Virus record (IMG/VR): IMGVR_UViG_3300028025_001215
Coordinates: 1-34,954 of that record
Length of the DNA stretch: 34,954 nt
Strand: one strand, 5' to 3'
DNA from: a virus
This document shows, piece by piece, positions 1-7,267 of the stretch (positions are counted from its first letter, which is position 1; the number at the start of each line of letters is the position of its first letter). The translations under genes were made by a program, and so were the position numbers. The notes beneath the pieces were generated by a model. That model had not been told where the DNA came from. It worked only from the letters and a program-made list of their open reading frames with translations, and did no database searches.

Positions 1-1
1 G

Positions 2-118
2 TTTGTGATCATTCTCGGTGCCGTGTGGTTAGCACCACACATGCATAGAACATATGCATTGTTTACAGGCGTATTGTTTACAACACTAGGTTGCTTAAAG
101 ATATGGGGTTTGATATGA
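2..118 (+). CDS. C-terminal end of a membrane protein (partial at left edge)
   Basis: Reading from base 2, the frame is open for 38 codons to a TGA at 116-118. The peptide is strongly hydrophobic (starts FVIILGAVWLAP, ends TTLGCLKIWGLI) with two short non-polar stretches split by HMHRTY, as in a small multi-spanning membrane protein. Its stop overlaps the ATG of the next gene in an ATGA, the same coupling used along this whole array, which is the main reason to believe the frame. The start lies outside the window. The family is not recognised; a holin-like or other small inner-membrane protein is possible. Confidence 0.55.
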   Translation, partial: FVIILGAVWLAPHMHRTYALFTGVLFTTLGCLKIWGLI

Positions 119-369
119 CACTTACAACTCTTAATAAGTATGAACTTGTTTTGCATGATGTGCCAATGTGTGCGGTGTGCAACAAGCCTGTAGAGCGGAT
201 TGAATCCATGTACAGAGATGAACTAGGTGCAAAGCATTTTCGTGTGTATTGCCACGGAGATATGGAAGAAGCATTGCTAAATGATGTGACTATAGAAGAC
301 TGCGATAGTGTTCGCTTTGGTCAAGCATTTATTGACAAACTACCACAACCGCAACTGGAGCAGCCATGA
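115..369 (+). CDS. Small Cys/His-containing protein of unknown function
   Basis: An 84-residue protein starting MTLTTLNKYEL. It has a CxxC pair (CAVC, near residue 19) and a later YCHGD, so a small zinc-binding or redox site is possible, but no family is recognised. The ATG at 115 is preferred over TTG at 91 and ATG at 103 because it overlaps the TGA of the upstream membrane protein and has GGGG about six bases upstream. The C-terminus (PQPQLEQP) is a low-complexity tail. Its own TGA overlaps the next ATG (ATGA). Function unknown; its place in an early accessory array suggests a host-takeover or regulatory role, which is inference only. Confidence 0.7.
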   Translation: MTLTTLNKYELVLHDVPMCAVCNKPVERIESMYRDELGAKHFRVYCHGDMEEALLNDVTIEDCDSVRFGQAFIDKLPQPQLEQP

Positions 370-758
370 CACCAGAAGACGAAGAATTTAATCGTATAGA
401 GCGTGAGTCACGCATTAAGCAGGAAAATGTGCGCTCATTGTGGCGTAAGAGGCGTGACATTGATGAGCCCGTTGCTTATGGCATGAAGGATAAGCAAGGC
501 AATGTGTATGACTGTCACCCTGAGCAATATGGCGACTACAAGATACCTTTGTATGCCGCACCAACATTTGCTGAGTATAGCACTGTATGTTTGGAAGTGG
601 CTAAGTTGCAAGAACGGATTGTTGCATTAGAGAGTGCAAATAGTCTTAGAAATGAGGTGATTGAAGAAGTTGCCAAAGCAATTGACAAGTTCGTATTCCC
701 CTTTGGCACTGATACAGTAGCAAGCTTTGCTGTGTATGTAAGGAGCATGAAGTCATGA
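366..758 (+). CDS. Early phage hypothetical with PVAY...IPLYAAP segment
   Basis: A 130-residue charged protein. The middle (about residues 37-66) runs from DEPVAYGMKDKQGNVYDCHP to KIPLYAAP, a segment type repeated in the genes at 755 and 1960 and common in unassigned phage proteins. The C-terminal half (STVCLEVAKLQERIVALESA) looks like a coiled coil. It is coupled to both neighbours by ATGA overlaps. No enzyme motif is visible. A 278-residue open frame on the opposite strand across 536-1372 is regarded as a shadow, because this gene and its successor fit the overlapping array. Confidence 0.75.
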   Translation: MTPEDEEFNRIERESRIKQENVRSLWRKRRDIDEPVAYGMKDKQGNVYDCHPEQYGDYKIPLYAAPTFAEYSTVCLEVAKLQERIVALESANSLRNEVIEEVAKAIDKFVFPFGTDTVASFAVYVRSMKS

Positions 759-1303
759 GTAAAGAAGCAATGAAACAGGCGCTTGAGGCGTTGGAAGAGT
801 TTGGCGAACACTACAACTGGTGTCATCAATTCCCAACGTATGCCTCTCCCGAAGAATACCCGCCATGCAACTGCGGATACGACAAAGCCATCACCGCCAT
901 CAAAGAAGCCTTGGCACAGCCAGAAGAAGAAAAACTGCATCCAGTCCACATTGGCGTTGATGTGACAAGAGAAGGCACAGCGGTAACAGCGTTTTACCGA
1001 AAGCCTGATGCTGTGATGGAAATGTTTTATTCGCAGTTTCATCCATTGGCACAACCAGAGCAAGAGCCTGTGGCGTGGTGGATTCCAAAAGCAGAACAGT
1101 TTTGCTTGCCAAGCAGTGATGGAACGCGCCCGTTTGCTAAAGCATGGGAGCCTCTCTACACCACCCCACCACAGCGCAAATGGGTGGGGCTGACGCAGGA
1201 TGAACTGAACATGATTGGCGACAGTATGCGGACATGGAATAGTTGGACTATTACCGATGTTTACTTTGCCATTGAAGCCAAACTCAAGGAGAAGAACACA
1301 TGA
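755..1303 (+). CDS. Early phage hypothetical, modular (EPVAW...PLYTTPP...WVGLT)
   Basis: A 182-residue protein with three visible parts. Residues 1-60 are a helical N-terminus (MSKEAMKQALEALEEF ... AITAIKEALAQP) with CNCGY in the middle. Residues 61-105 form a linker ending LAQPEQEPVAWW. Residues 106-182 carry PLYTTPPQRKWVGLTQDE and end AIEAKLKEKN. The first and last parts are frequent in unassigned phage proteins; no biochemical role is known to me. The final module closely matches the end of the protein at 1960-2367. It starts at an ATGA overlap and its stop overlaps the next start likewise. Confidence 0.75.
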   Translation: MSKEAMKQALEALEEFGEHYNWCHQFPTYASPEEYPPCNCGYDKAITAIKEALAQPEEEKLHPVHIGVDVTREGTAVTAFYRKPDAVMEMFYSQFHPLAQPEQEPVAWWIPKAEQFCLPSSDGTRPFAKAWEPLYTTPPQRKWVGLTQDELNMIGDSMRTWNSWTITDVYFAIEAKLKEKNT

Positions 1304-1488
1304 CACACGAAGAACAGATTGCCAAGTTGACAGAGATGTTAGAGATACAACAGAAGTTGCATGAGACAGCAATAGATATGCTCAAGCCAGCAGTTGATGC
1401 GGCGTATCAGAAAGGCTACGCCGATGCAATGGGTTGGAAGACACAAAACTATCTTGAACACTTGCCTCCACAGAAGAAGAACACATGA
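1300..1488 (+). CDS. Small helical phage protein with YQKGYADAM motif
   Basis: A 62-residue, mostly helical protein (THEEQIAKLTEMLEIQQKLH) followed by AAYQKGYADAMGW. The last segment matches SSYQQGYADALDK in the membrane-anchored protein at 1960-2367, so the two genes share a module. Starts at an ATGA overlap and ends in one. No known function. The short length and coiled-coil character suggest an oligomerising or adaptor protein. Confidence 0.7.
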   Translation: MTHEEQIAKLTEMLEIQQKLHETAIDMLKPAVDAAYQKGYADAMGWKTQNYLEHLPPQKKNT

Positions 1489-1697
1489 CTAAACGAGAAA
1501 CAATCATTGCCTTCATCAAAGACATGTTGCGACCACGCACACTGGAAGAGATCATCGCCAAGGAGATGCGTGAGGCTTATTTATCCAAGATGGAAGCAGA
1601 AAAAGCGCTTGAGTATGCAACCAGCGTAGTTGAGTACAACAGCCAACGCATTCATCGTCTACAAGAACGACTAAATGAACTGGAGAAGAAAGCATGA
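1485..1697 (+). CDS. Small coiled-coil protein
   Basis: A 70-residue basic, helical protein. Residues 15-70 (RPRTLEEIIAKEMREAYLSK through SQRIHRLQERLNELEKKA) read as one long amphipathic helix with regular leucines, so a dimeric coiled coil is likely. Similar short phage proteins ('E..AKE...A......ALEYA') are common and uncharacterised. ATGA overlaps on both sides place it in the same transcript. The antisense 62-codon frame across 1552-1740 is a shadow. Confidence 0.7.
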   Translation: MTKRETIIAFIKDMLRPRTLEEIIAKEMREAYLSKMEAEKALEYATSVVEYNSQRIHRLQERLNELEKKA

Positions 1698-1963
1698 ACA
1701 AAGAGCAAATAAATAAAGAATTTGATGATGAATACGTCAAGTATCGCGATGCATTTCCAAAAGACTATGCATACGTAGCAACTGACTACAAATTTAATGT
1801 TCTCCCAGAGCAATCCGAATGGGTGTGCTACTTGTGGGGTAACAGGCCAGGATTATCAGGAATTATCTATCGGCCTAACAAAGGCAAAGAGCCAAACTGG
1901 TTTGTGCGCTGGATGATGCGAATTTGTTTTGATTGCTTATGGGTGAAGGAGAAGAAAGTATGA
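1694..1963 (+). CDS. Small phage hypothetical with aromatic, basic C-terminus
   Basis: An 89-residue protein with an acidic N-terminus (NKEQINKEFDDEYVKYRDAF) and an aromatic, basic C-terminal part (PNWFVRWMMRICFDCLWVK), which could sit on a membrane surface. No catalytic motif is seen. The first ATG overlaps the previous TGA, and its TGA overlaps the ATG at 1960, so translation of the whole array is probably coupled. Confidence 0.7.
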   Translation: MNKEQINKEFDDEYVKYRDAFPKDYAYVATDYKFNVLPEQSEWVCYLWGNRPGLSGIIYRPNKGKEPNWFVRWMMRICFDCLWVKEKKV

Positions 1964-2367
1964 AACGATTTGAACGCATAATCTTTTGGCTTTTAATCTT
2001 TGTTTTCTTTATTGAGCCATTCATCATCACTTACTACACTGCTAAGAAGCCGGATAAGAATGTCAAGGAGGTCATACAAGAAGAACTTGATAGTTCATAC
2101 CAACAAGGCTATGCCGATGCCTTGGATAAGAACCCAGTCATAAACAAACCGGTCCCTATTGCATTTACTGACGGACAAGACATAAACTGGATCGACGGTG
2201 TGCAAAGACAAAAGATCAAAGATGCAATTCCGCTTTACACAAAGCCACAAACACATGAGTGGGTTGGCTTAACAGACAGTGACCGTGAAGCACTGATGAT
2301 CGTATGGAAATCAAAACAACGGTTAATGGCAGCAGTTGAAAACAAACTTAAGGAAAAAAACCAATGA
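1960..2367 (+). CDS. Membrane-anchored modular early protein
   Basis: A 135-residue protein. The ATG at 1960 is chosen over the one at 1933 because it forms the usual ATGA overlap and follows GGAG in the upstream gene. Residues 6-26 are a single strongly hydrophobic segment (IIFWLLIFVFFIEPFIITYY), probably an N-terminal anchor. The rest is soluble: YQQGYADALDK (shared with the gene at 1300), then KPVP...IPLYTKP and WVGLTDSD, ending ENKLKEKN (shared with the gene at 755). It therefore looks like an N-terminal anchor joined to modules found separately next door. Function unknown. Confidence 0.75.
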   Translation: MKRFERIIFWLLIFVFFIEPFIITYYTAKKPDKNVKEVIQEELDSSYQQGYADALDKNPVINKPVPIAFTDGQDINWIDGVQRQKIKDAIPLYTKPQTHEWVGLTDSDREALMIVWKSKQRLMAAVENKLKEKNQ

Positions 2368-2528
2368 AAACCAAACAAGAAATTAAAGAAGAAATCATTG
2401 AGTTGTACGGTGCTACTAGAGCATTAAGCGATGCAATGAGCCTATTGCATGCACAAAACATGGAGAAATCTAAACAGATGATGGCTTTAAACCAGATGCT
2501 TAAAGACATGGAGGACGACCATGAATAA
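2364..2528 (+). CDS. 54-residue helical protein
   Basis: A short gene that fits exactly between its neighbours: ATG at 2364 overlaps the previous TGA, and its TAA at 2526-2528 overlaps the next start by eight bases. The product (MKTKQEIKEEIIELYGATRA, ending MLKDMEDDHE) is helical, charged and methionine-rich. No family recognised. The conserved overlap pattern, rather than its sequence, supports it being real. Confidence 0.6.
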   Translation: MKTKQEIKEEIIELYGATRALSDAMSLLHAQNMEKSKQMMALNQMLKDMEDDHE

Positions 2529-2757
2529 CAAAGATGAAATCATTAAACTGGCTAAATCAATCAACGAAGATTGGTGGCTAGACGATATTGACCTTCAAAC
2601 CTTTGCAAAACTGGTAGCAGAGAAAGAACGTGAGGCGTGTGCAGAAATTTGTGACGGCTTTTATCTATCTTGGATAGACATACAAGGTAGATATGAATTC
2701 ATGGGTGAAGGAGCAAGCGAATGTGCTGGCGCAATCAGAACAAGAGGACAAGTATGA
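2521..2757 (+). CDS. Small phage hypothetical (EKEREACAEICD type)
   Basis: A 78-residue protein containing TFAKLVAEKEREACAEICDG and ending ASECAGAIRTRGQV. This 'F A.LVAEKEREACAE.C ... CA.AIR.RG' pattern recurs in many phages and some prophages without assigned function. The regularly spaced cysteines might bind metal, which is inference. GGAGG precedes the start inside the previous gene, and the stop overlaps the next ATG (ATGA). Confidence 0.75.
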   Translation: MNNKDEIIKLAKSINEDWWLDDIDLQTFAKLVAEKEREACAEICDGFYLSWIDIQGRYEFMGEGASECAGAIRTRGQV

Positions 2758-3146
2758 ATGAAGACATCTTTTTAAAGGTCAAGAAGTTTCGGCAAAAGCT
2801 TGGACTTCCTATCTCTGAGATACCACAGCTGCTGGAACCACAGCATCTCAGCTTCTATGCACGGTTTCTGATGGAGGAACTGTCCGAGCTGCTAAAGGCA
2901 CATGAGAAGAATGATCTGGTGGATGCTGCCGATGCTATTGCCGACTTAGCATATGTCACCATGGGCTGTGCGCATCATATGGGCATACCTCTGCCAAGAA
3001 TTCTTGACATCGTGCATGACTGCAATATGCAAAAGGTGCCAGGGGCCACAAATCGTGGCACACAGCAGGACGCCATGAAGCCGGAAGGTTGGACTGGGCC
3101 TGAAGAACACATAGCTTTACTTTTATTTGAAAAAAATAGAAAATAA
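2754..3146 (+). CDS. MazG-like nucleotide pyrophosphohydrolase
   Basis: A 130-residue protein of the MazG/HisE-like all-alpha pyrophosphohydrolase fold. These enzymes split nucleoside triphosphates, or ppGpp-like molecules, to monophosphate and PPi using Mg2+. The metal-binding pattern is visible as EELSELLKAHEKNDLVDAAD (EExxE about residues 54-58, then D..DA.AD), followed by ADLAYVTMGCAHHMG. The start at 2754 gives an ATGA overlap and places MNEDIF first; the longer frame from 2721 only adds residues from the preceding gene. It ends the first array just before promoter P1. Phage versions are proposed to clean or rebalance dNTP pools; the true substrate cannot be read from sequence. Confidence 0.82.
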   Translation: MNEDIFLKVKKFRQKLGLPISEIPQLLEPQHLSFYARFLMEELSELLKAHEKNDLVDAADAIADLAYVTMGCAHHMGIPLPRILDIVHDCNMQKVPGATNRGTQQDAMKPEGWTGPEEHIALLLFEKNRK

Positions 3147-3147
3147 A

Positions 3148-3197
3148 TGTGTACTTTCCAAAAAGCACGGTATAATGCAATTGTTTACTTGTTAAAC
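3148..3197 (+). promoter_or_regulatory. Promoter P1 with GTTTACTT start-site box
   Basis: A perfect -10 (TATAAT, 3171-3176) lies in the longest left-hand gap, with a weak -35 (TGTGTA at 3148-3153, 17-base spacer). The block TATAATGCAATTGTTTACTT (3171-3190) recurs with 18 of 20 bases at 9580-9599. GTTTA at 3183-3187 and TAAAC at 3193-3197 form an imperfect inverted repeat over the predicted start site, so a repressor or phage-factor site is plausible. Drives the replication genes from 3233. Confidence 0.65.
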
Positions 3198-3232
3198 ACA
3201 CTAAAATTCTTAACTTCTTAAAGGCTAAACTT

Positions 3233-3727
3233 ATGAACATCTTTTACTTACACCACCTGCCAGCCATAGCAGCTCGTATGCATTGCGATAAACATGTGGT
3301 CAAAATGATCTTGGAATCCTGCCAAATGCTGGCAACCGCACATCATGTACATGGCAATGGCCACAATGTGACTTACAAACAAGCACATTTAAATCACCCA
3401 TCTACTGTATGGGTACGCCAATCAGGTGAGCACTATCGTTGGTTACGTGATTTAACTCGCAACTTATGCGATGAATTCACTAACCGTTATGGCAAAGTGC
3501 ATGCATGTGAGCAAATACTTATCAATGAATTGTGGAATCCACCGTCAGCAATAGCTGATTCAAACAAGTGGTCTAACCCACCACAGTGTATGCCTGATGA
3601 GTTCAAGCACTATGACACAGTAATGGCATACCGCCGTTATTACATGAGCAAAGATAGCACATGGGCACGTACCTATTACAAAGGCACCGGTTCACGGCCT
3701 AACTGGATGGAGTATGACTATGTCTAA
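3233..3727 (+). CDS. CDKHVVKMILES-type phage protein, possibly pyrimidine dimer glycosylase-like
   Basis: A 164-residue protein beginning MNIFYLHHLPAIAARMHCDK and continuing HVVKMILESCQMLATAHH. This N-terminal block is highly conserved in a phage family often auto-labelled pyrimidine dimer DNA glycosylase/endonuclease V-like, although T4 endonuclease V itself is not obviously similar. The C-terminal part has aromatic motifs (YRWLRDLTRNLCDEFTNRYG and ARTYYKGTGSRPNWM). It is the first gene after P1 and lies next to dCMP deaminase and DNA replication genes, consistent with a DNA or nucleotide role. Function should be treated as unproven. Confidence 0.7.
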   Translation: MNIFYLHHLPAIAARMHCDKHVVKMILESCQMLATAHHVHGNGHNVTYKQAHLNHPSTVWVRQSGEHYRWLRDLTRNLCDEFTNRYGKVHACEQILINELWNPPSAIADSNKWSNPPQCMPDEFKHYDTVMAYRRYYMSKDSTWARTYYKGTGSRPNWMEYDYV

Positions 3728-4187
3728 TACTCTTAAGTGGAAGATCCGGTACTTAAAACTTGCACAACATGTGGCATCATGGTCAAAAGATCCATCAACA
3801 CAGTGCGGTGCGGTCATAGTAAATCCTGACAATGAAATCGTAAGCATTGGCTTTAACGGTTTTCCTCGTGGTGTCGAGGATAGTCAGGTAAGGCTTAATG
3901 ACCGTGACCTTAAGTTGTCTATGACATTACACGCTGAGAGGAATGCTATACTCTTTGCAAGGCAATCACTTAAAGGTTGCACCATCTACACATGGCCAAT
4001 GCATGCATGCAGTGAATGTGCGGCTATGATCATTCAATCCGGTATCACATCACATGTAACCGTGGTCACACACAACCAACGTTGGGAACATTCATTTGAA
4101 ATAGCACGTAGCATGTTCGATGAAGCCAACATATCTGTACACGCATTATCGCCAAACTGGCTGGAGAATGACAATGAATCTAAGTGA
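3714..4187 (+). CDS. Deoxycytidylate (dCMP) deaminase
   Basis: A 157-residue zinc-dependent deaminase converting dCMP to dUMP, the precursor for dTMP. The signature is complete: HAERNAIL (His73, with catalytic Glu75) and WPMHACSECA (Cys99 and Cys102), giving the Hx E ... PCxxC-type zinc site. KDPSTQCGAVIV near the N-terminus and GFNGFPRG are typical of the ComEB/dCMP deaminase group. ATG at 3714 and ATG at 3720 are both possible starts inside the end of the previous gene. Product dUMP would feed the ThyX-like enzyme encoded at 10843. Strong call; allosteric behaviour unknown. Confidence 0.92.
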   Translation: MTMSNTLKWKIRYLKLAQHVASWSKDPSTQCGAVIVNPDNEIVSIGFNGFPRGVEDSQVRLNDRDLKLSMTLHAERNAILFARQSLKGCTIYTWPMHACSECAAMIIQSGITSHVTVVTHNQRWEHSFEIARSMFDEANISVHALSPNWLENDNESK

Positions 4188-4548
4188 ACTAATTAACCAA
4201 ATGGTGGCTAAACAGGCTGAGCGTAAAGCTTTAACTGACCAAGATAGTGTGTTGGCTAAAGAGCTTGCACAACTTGAAGCCGATATTATGCATGCAATGT
4301 CAGCCGCTGGCACATTCAAGTCAGCATCTGATGCAGGCCATTCCGTCACAATGGCTAAAAAGCTACATCCAACCATTACGGATTGGAACGAATTTTATGG
4401 GTATGTCACTAAGACTAACAGCTTTGACTTACTTCATAAAAGACTTAGCAGCCCTGCTTTCCGCGATCGTTGGGAAGCAGGTGAGATCATCCCCGGGTCT
4501 ACTACTGCTGAGGTATGGGGAATTTCTGTTACTAAATCACGCAAATAA
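4174..4548 (+). CDS. Unknown phage protein with N-terminal coiled coil
   Basis: A 124-residue protein. The ATG at 4174 (MNLSELINQM) is chosen because GGAGA at 4163-4167 is correctly spaced from it; upstream ATGs at 4120 and 4168 are poorer. Residues 1-45 (QAERKALTDQDSVLAKELAQ) look like a coiled coil. The C-terminal half contains ITDWNEFYGYVTKTNSFDLL and RLSSPAFRDRWEAGEIIPG. This 'W.efy.yi......fdlL.kR....a.rer...g..vPGv' pattern recurs in phage proteins next to replication genes. It overlaps the deaminase by 14 bases. Function unknown. Confidence 0.72.
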   Translation: MNLSELINQMVAKQAERKALTDQDSVLAKELAQLEADIMHAMSAAGTFKSASDAGHSVTMAKKLHPTITDWNEFYGYVTKTNSFDLLHKRLSSPAFRDRWEAGEIIPGSTTAEVWGISVTKSRK

Positions 4549-4559
4549 GGAGTTTCTAA

Positions 4560-5315
4560 ATGGCTAAAACCCAAAACCAGTTGACCGTATTCGAGTCCGA
4601 GTTAGAGAAGTTGGCAAGTGCCGGCATGGTGGCTGAACGTAGTACTGCAGGTACCGTGTTCTTAAGCACCAAAGGCGGTGCATTGTCTTACCGTGACAAC
4701 CCCATTGCTGGCAACAGCTTGGACGTTGTGATCCTGAGCTCACCTGTTGAGCGCTTGTATTACACAGCACGTTATGACCCAGCAAATCCTGCTGGTCCAG
4801 TATGTTTTGCACTTGGTGCAACATTGACAGGCTTAAAGCCAAATGCCGCATCCACTGAAAAGCAAAGTGAGATGTGTATGAATTGCCCTAAAGATCAGTG
4901 GGGCAGTGCTACCAATGGGGGTAAAGGTAAGGCTTGTGCTGAAAAGCGTAGGTTGTTGGTAATGACAGCTGATAGCATTGACAGTGTTGAGGCTGTGAAC
5001 CTTGGTGAAGTGGCGGCTTTACGCACCCCGGTAACCAGTGTTCGTGGCTTTGCTACTTACTTGCAAAAGATTGCCAGTGCTACCAAGCGGCCATTAAGTG
5101 CCGTGGTTACACGTATCAGTGTTGTGCCTGATGCTAAGACACAGTTCAAACTACAGTTTGACTTTGTACGTGCTATTGACAACCTTGATGTGGTCAAGGC
5201 ATTGATTGCACGTGGTGATAAAGAACTGTTGGCAGCCGTAGAGACTGCCGGTGTTGAGGAAGATGCTGTTGATGCTGATGCACCAGTAGCAGTGGCTAAG
5301 TCAGGAAAGTACTAA
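4560..5315 (+). CDS. Cys-rich protein upstream of DNA polymerase, candidate ssDNA-binding protein
   Basis: A 251-residue protein starting after a good AAGGAG site. Residues 78-125 contain PVCFALGATLTG, MCMNCPKDQWGSA and GKGKACAEKRRLLVM: four spaced cysteines that look like a zinc site next to a basic strand. The C-terminus is acidic (EEDAVDADAPVAVAKSGKY), as in single-stranded DNA-binding proteins that use such tails to hold partners. Its position directly before DNA polymerase fits a replication role. Assignment to ssDNA binding is inference from layout; no direct family match is certain. Confidence 0.65.
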   Translation: MAKTQNQLTVFESELEKLASAGMVAERSTAGTVFLSTKGGALSYRDNPIAGNSLDVVILSSPVERLYYTARYDPANPAGPVCFALGATLTGLKPNAASTEKQSEMCMNCPKDQWGSATNGGKGKACAEKRRLLVMTADSIDSVEAVNLGEVAALRTPVTSVRGFATYLQKIASATKRPLSAVVTRISVVPDAKTQFKLQFDFVRAIDNLDVVKALIARGDKELLAAVETAGVEEDAVDADAPVAVAKSGKY

Positions 5316-5316
5316 T

Positions 5317-5445
5317 ATGCTGACCAGACAAGAGCTTATTCTTCAGTTCATGATCTCATTGGCGGCTAACTCCAATGTGCATCACACCGATATTATGCGG
5401 ATTGCCAATGCACTTGCGCATGAATATTTGGAATCACTAGGCTAG
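5317..5445 (+). CDS. 42-residue protein of unknown function
   Basis: A short frame exactly filling the gap between its neighbours: ATG one base after the previous TAA, and TAG one base before the polymerase ATG. The product is MLTRQELILQFMISLAANSN followed by a histidine-containing helix ending HEYLESLG. No family is recognised. Support comes from the perfect fit and plausible helical composition; there is no strong ribosome binding site beyond coupling to the upstream gene. Confidence 0.5.
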   Translation: MLTRQELILQFMISLAANSNVHHTDIMRIANALAHEYLESLG

Positions 5446-5446
5446 C

Positions 5447-7267
5447 ATGAGCGATCCTATCTTCTTAGACTTTGAGTCGGAAGCTATCGGCCCACGTCCT
5501 GAACAGTACCCACCTAAGCCAGTAGGCTTGGCGGTTCTTGACAGGGCTGGGCAGTTTAAGTCCGGTTATTTCTCATTTGCACACGACACAAACAACAACA
5601 CGGACTACAACACGGTCCGTCAAATGCTCTTAGACATCTGGGCATCCAATAGGTCAGTATGTTTTCATAATGCCATGTTCGATCTATCGATCATCTATGA
5701 AAAGTTTGACTTACCGTTCTTGCCTGCTGAGCGTACACATGACACTTTAGTGCTTGCTTTCTTACATGACCCATATGCACGCAGTTTGTCGCTAAAAGAG
5801 TTGTGTAAGGAATGGCTAAACGTACAGCCTGAGGAACGTGATGAGCTGTTTGAATGGCTGACTATGAACATAGAAGCTGTTCGTAAAAAGCCAAAGCAAG
5901 CAGGCGCATTCATTGCACGTGGGCCAGCTGATCTTGTAGGTAAGTATGCCGAGGCCGATGTACGGCTGACTGCAGGTTTGTATGACTTCACGCAAGAAGT
6001 TCGTGACACTATGCCAAAGGCTTACTTACGTGAAATGCAATTGATGCCGGTATTACTGGAAAACAGTAAGCTTGGCATTCGTGTTGACACAGAAGGTATG
6101 AAGGCATGCCTTGAAAAGGCTAAAGCTGATATTGCCATGTGTGAGGTATGGCTTGCCAGATACTTTGATGTGGCTGACATTAACTACAACTCAGGTCAGC
6201 AACTTGTGACTGCCATCATGCAAAAAGGCGTGTATGACGACACAAAGTCTTGGCCGATGAGTGACAAAGGTACGCCCTTGTCAGACAAAGACACACTAAA
6301 GGTGATGATCACCGATAGTGAATTATCATCGGTTCTACGGCACCGAGATGTGCTTGTAAAACTAACAGGTACTTACATAGAGCCTTGGTTAGAACAGTCG
6401 GCAACTACAGGCCGCATCTATACTGAATGGAACACTGTAAGAGGTGAGATTGGTGGCACACGCACAGGTAGATTGTCAGCCAAGCCAACTTTACAGACCA
6501 TGCCGACACGAGGACCTAAAACCCCTCTGCCTGTTGAGTTACAAGGGCTGGTAATACCAAAGGTACGTGAATTTATCTTACCAGATGAAGGCCATCTGAT
6601 GGCGGCCGCGGACTTTCAAGCACAAGAGCTTCGGTTGTTCGCACACTTTGAGGACGGTAAGTTAGCTGAGCAGTATCGTAAGGATCCGAATGCAGACTTA
6701 CACACATTTGCAGCCAACTTGATGTCTGAAAAAGCCGGTAGGCCTATCATTCGTGACTATGCAAAGACAATGTCATTCGGTATTTTGTACGGTGCAGGCC
6801 CCAAGAAGATCAGTGAAATGCTAGGCATTCCTTACAATGAGGCCAAGCAGTTGATTGATTTGTATAAGTCTGAAGTGGCACCTGGCTTAGACAATGTCAA
6901 TAATGACCTGATGACTAGGTACAAGCTCAGGTCACCATTCTCTACTATTGGTGGCAGACTGGTGAAAGGTGAACCGCCTAAGATGATCAATGGCAAGCTG
7001 ATGAACTTTGGCTTTAAGTCACTGAATACACTGATTCAAGGCAGTGGTGCTGATATGGCTAAGCAGGCGATGATCGATTATTGGAATGTGGCACAAGATG
7101 GCAGGTTGCTATTGTCACTGCATGATGAGTTGATCATTTCCGTGAAGGCTGATGTTGTCCAACGTGAGGCTGATAAACTTGCACATTGCATGATTCATGC
7201 TTTTACATTGGATGTTCCTTTAATCGCCGAAGCAAAAGTCGGCAATAATTTCTCGGAGGTGAAGTAA
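5447..7267 (+). CDS. Family A DNA polymerase with 3'-5' exonuclease domain
   Basis: A 606-residue replicative polymerase of the Pol I/T7 type. The proofreading domain has Asp8/Glu10 (FLDFESEA), CFHNAMFDL with Asp79, and KYAEADVRL with Tyr167 and Asp171, so the exonuclease looks active. The polymerase domain has GTRTGRLSAKPTLQTMP (337-353), motif A AADFQAQELRLF with Asp389, motif B RDYAKTMSFGILYG (Arg436, Lys440, Phe444, Tyr448), and motif C SLHDELI with His559, Asp560 and Glu561. No 5'-3' exonuclease domain is present, normal for phage enzymes. Phe444 corresponds to Phe762 of E. coli Pol I. Stop and next start overlap as TAATG. Confidence 0.97.
   Translation: MSDPIFLDFESEAIGPRPEQYPPKPVGLAVLDRAGQFKSGYFSFAHDTNNNTDYNTVRQMLLDIWASNRSVCFHNAMFDLSIIYEKFDLPFLPAERTHDTLVLAFLHDPYARSLSLKELCKEWLNVQPEERDELFEWLTMNIEAVRKKPKQAGAFIARGPADLVGKYAEADVRLTAGLYDFTQEVRDTMPKAYLREMQLMPVLLENSKLGIRVDTEGMKACLEKAKADIAMCEVWLARYFDVADINYNSGQQLVTAIMQKGVYDDTKSWPMSDKGTPLSDKDTLKVMITDSELSSVLRHRDVLVKLTGTYIEPWLEQSATTGRIYTEWNTVRGEIGGTRTGRLSAKPTLQTMPTRGPKTPLPVELQGLVIPKVREFILPDEGHLMAAADFQAQELRLFAHFEDGKLAEQYRKDPNADLHTFAANLMSEKAGRPIIRDYAKTMSFGILYGAGPKKISEMLGIPYNEAKQLIDLYKSEVAPGLDNVNNDLMTRYKLRSPFSTIGGRLVKGEPPKMINGKLMNFGFKSLNTLIQGSGADMAKQAMIDYWNVAQDGRLLLSLHDELIISVKADVVQREADKLAHCMIHAFTLDVPLIAEAKVGNNFSEVK

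Noticed and set aside
23-81. Hairpin GTGTGGT-TAGC-ACCACAC (23-40), inverted repeat ATGCATA/TATGCAT (41-59) and two direct TTGTTTAC copies near the left edge, which look like an operator or origin.
   Set aside because: The stretch is open in the frame of a hydrophobic protein that ends with an ATGA overlap at 115-118. The TTGTTTACA repeats simply encode Leu-Phe-Thr twice. Not listed as a regulatory site, though a link to the P1/P2 box is mentioned.
536-1372. 278-codon open frame on the minus strand across the early genes.
   Set aside because: It lies antisense to two coupled + strand genes with familiar phage sequence patterns, has a composition rich in Cys, Phe, Trp and His with no domain, and lacks a fitting neighbour or start signal.
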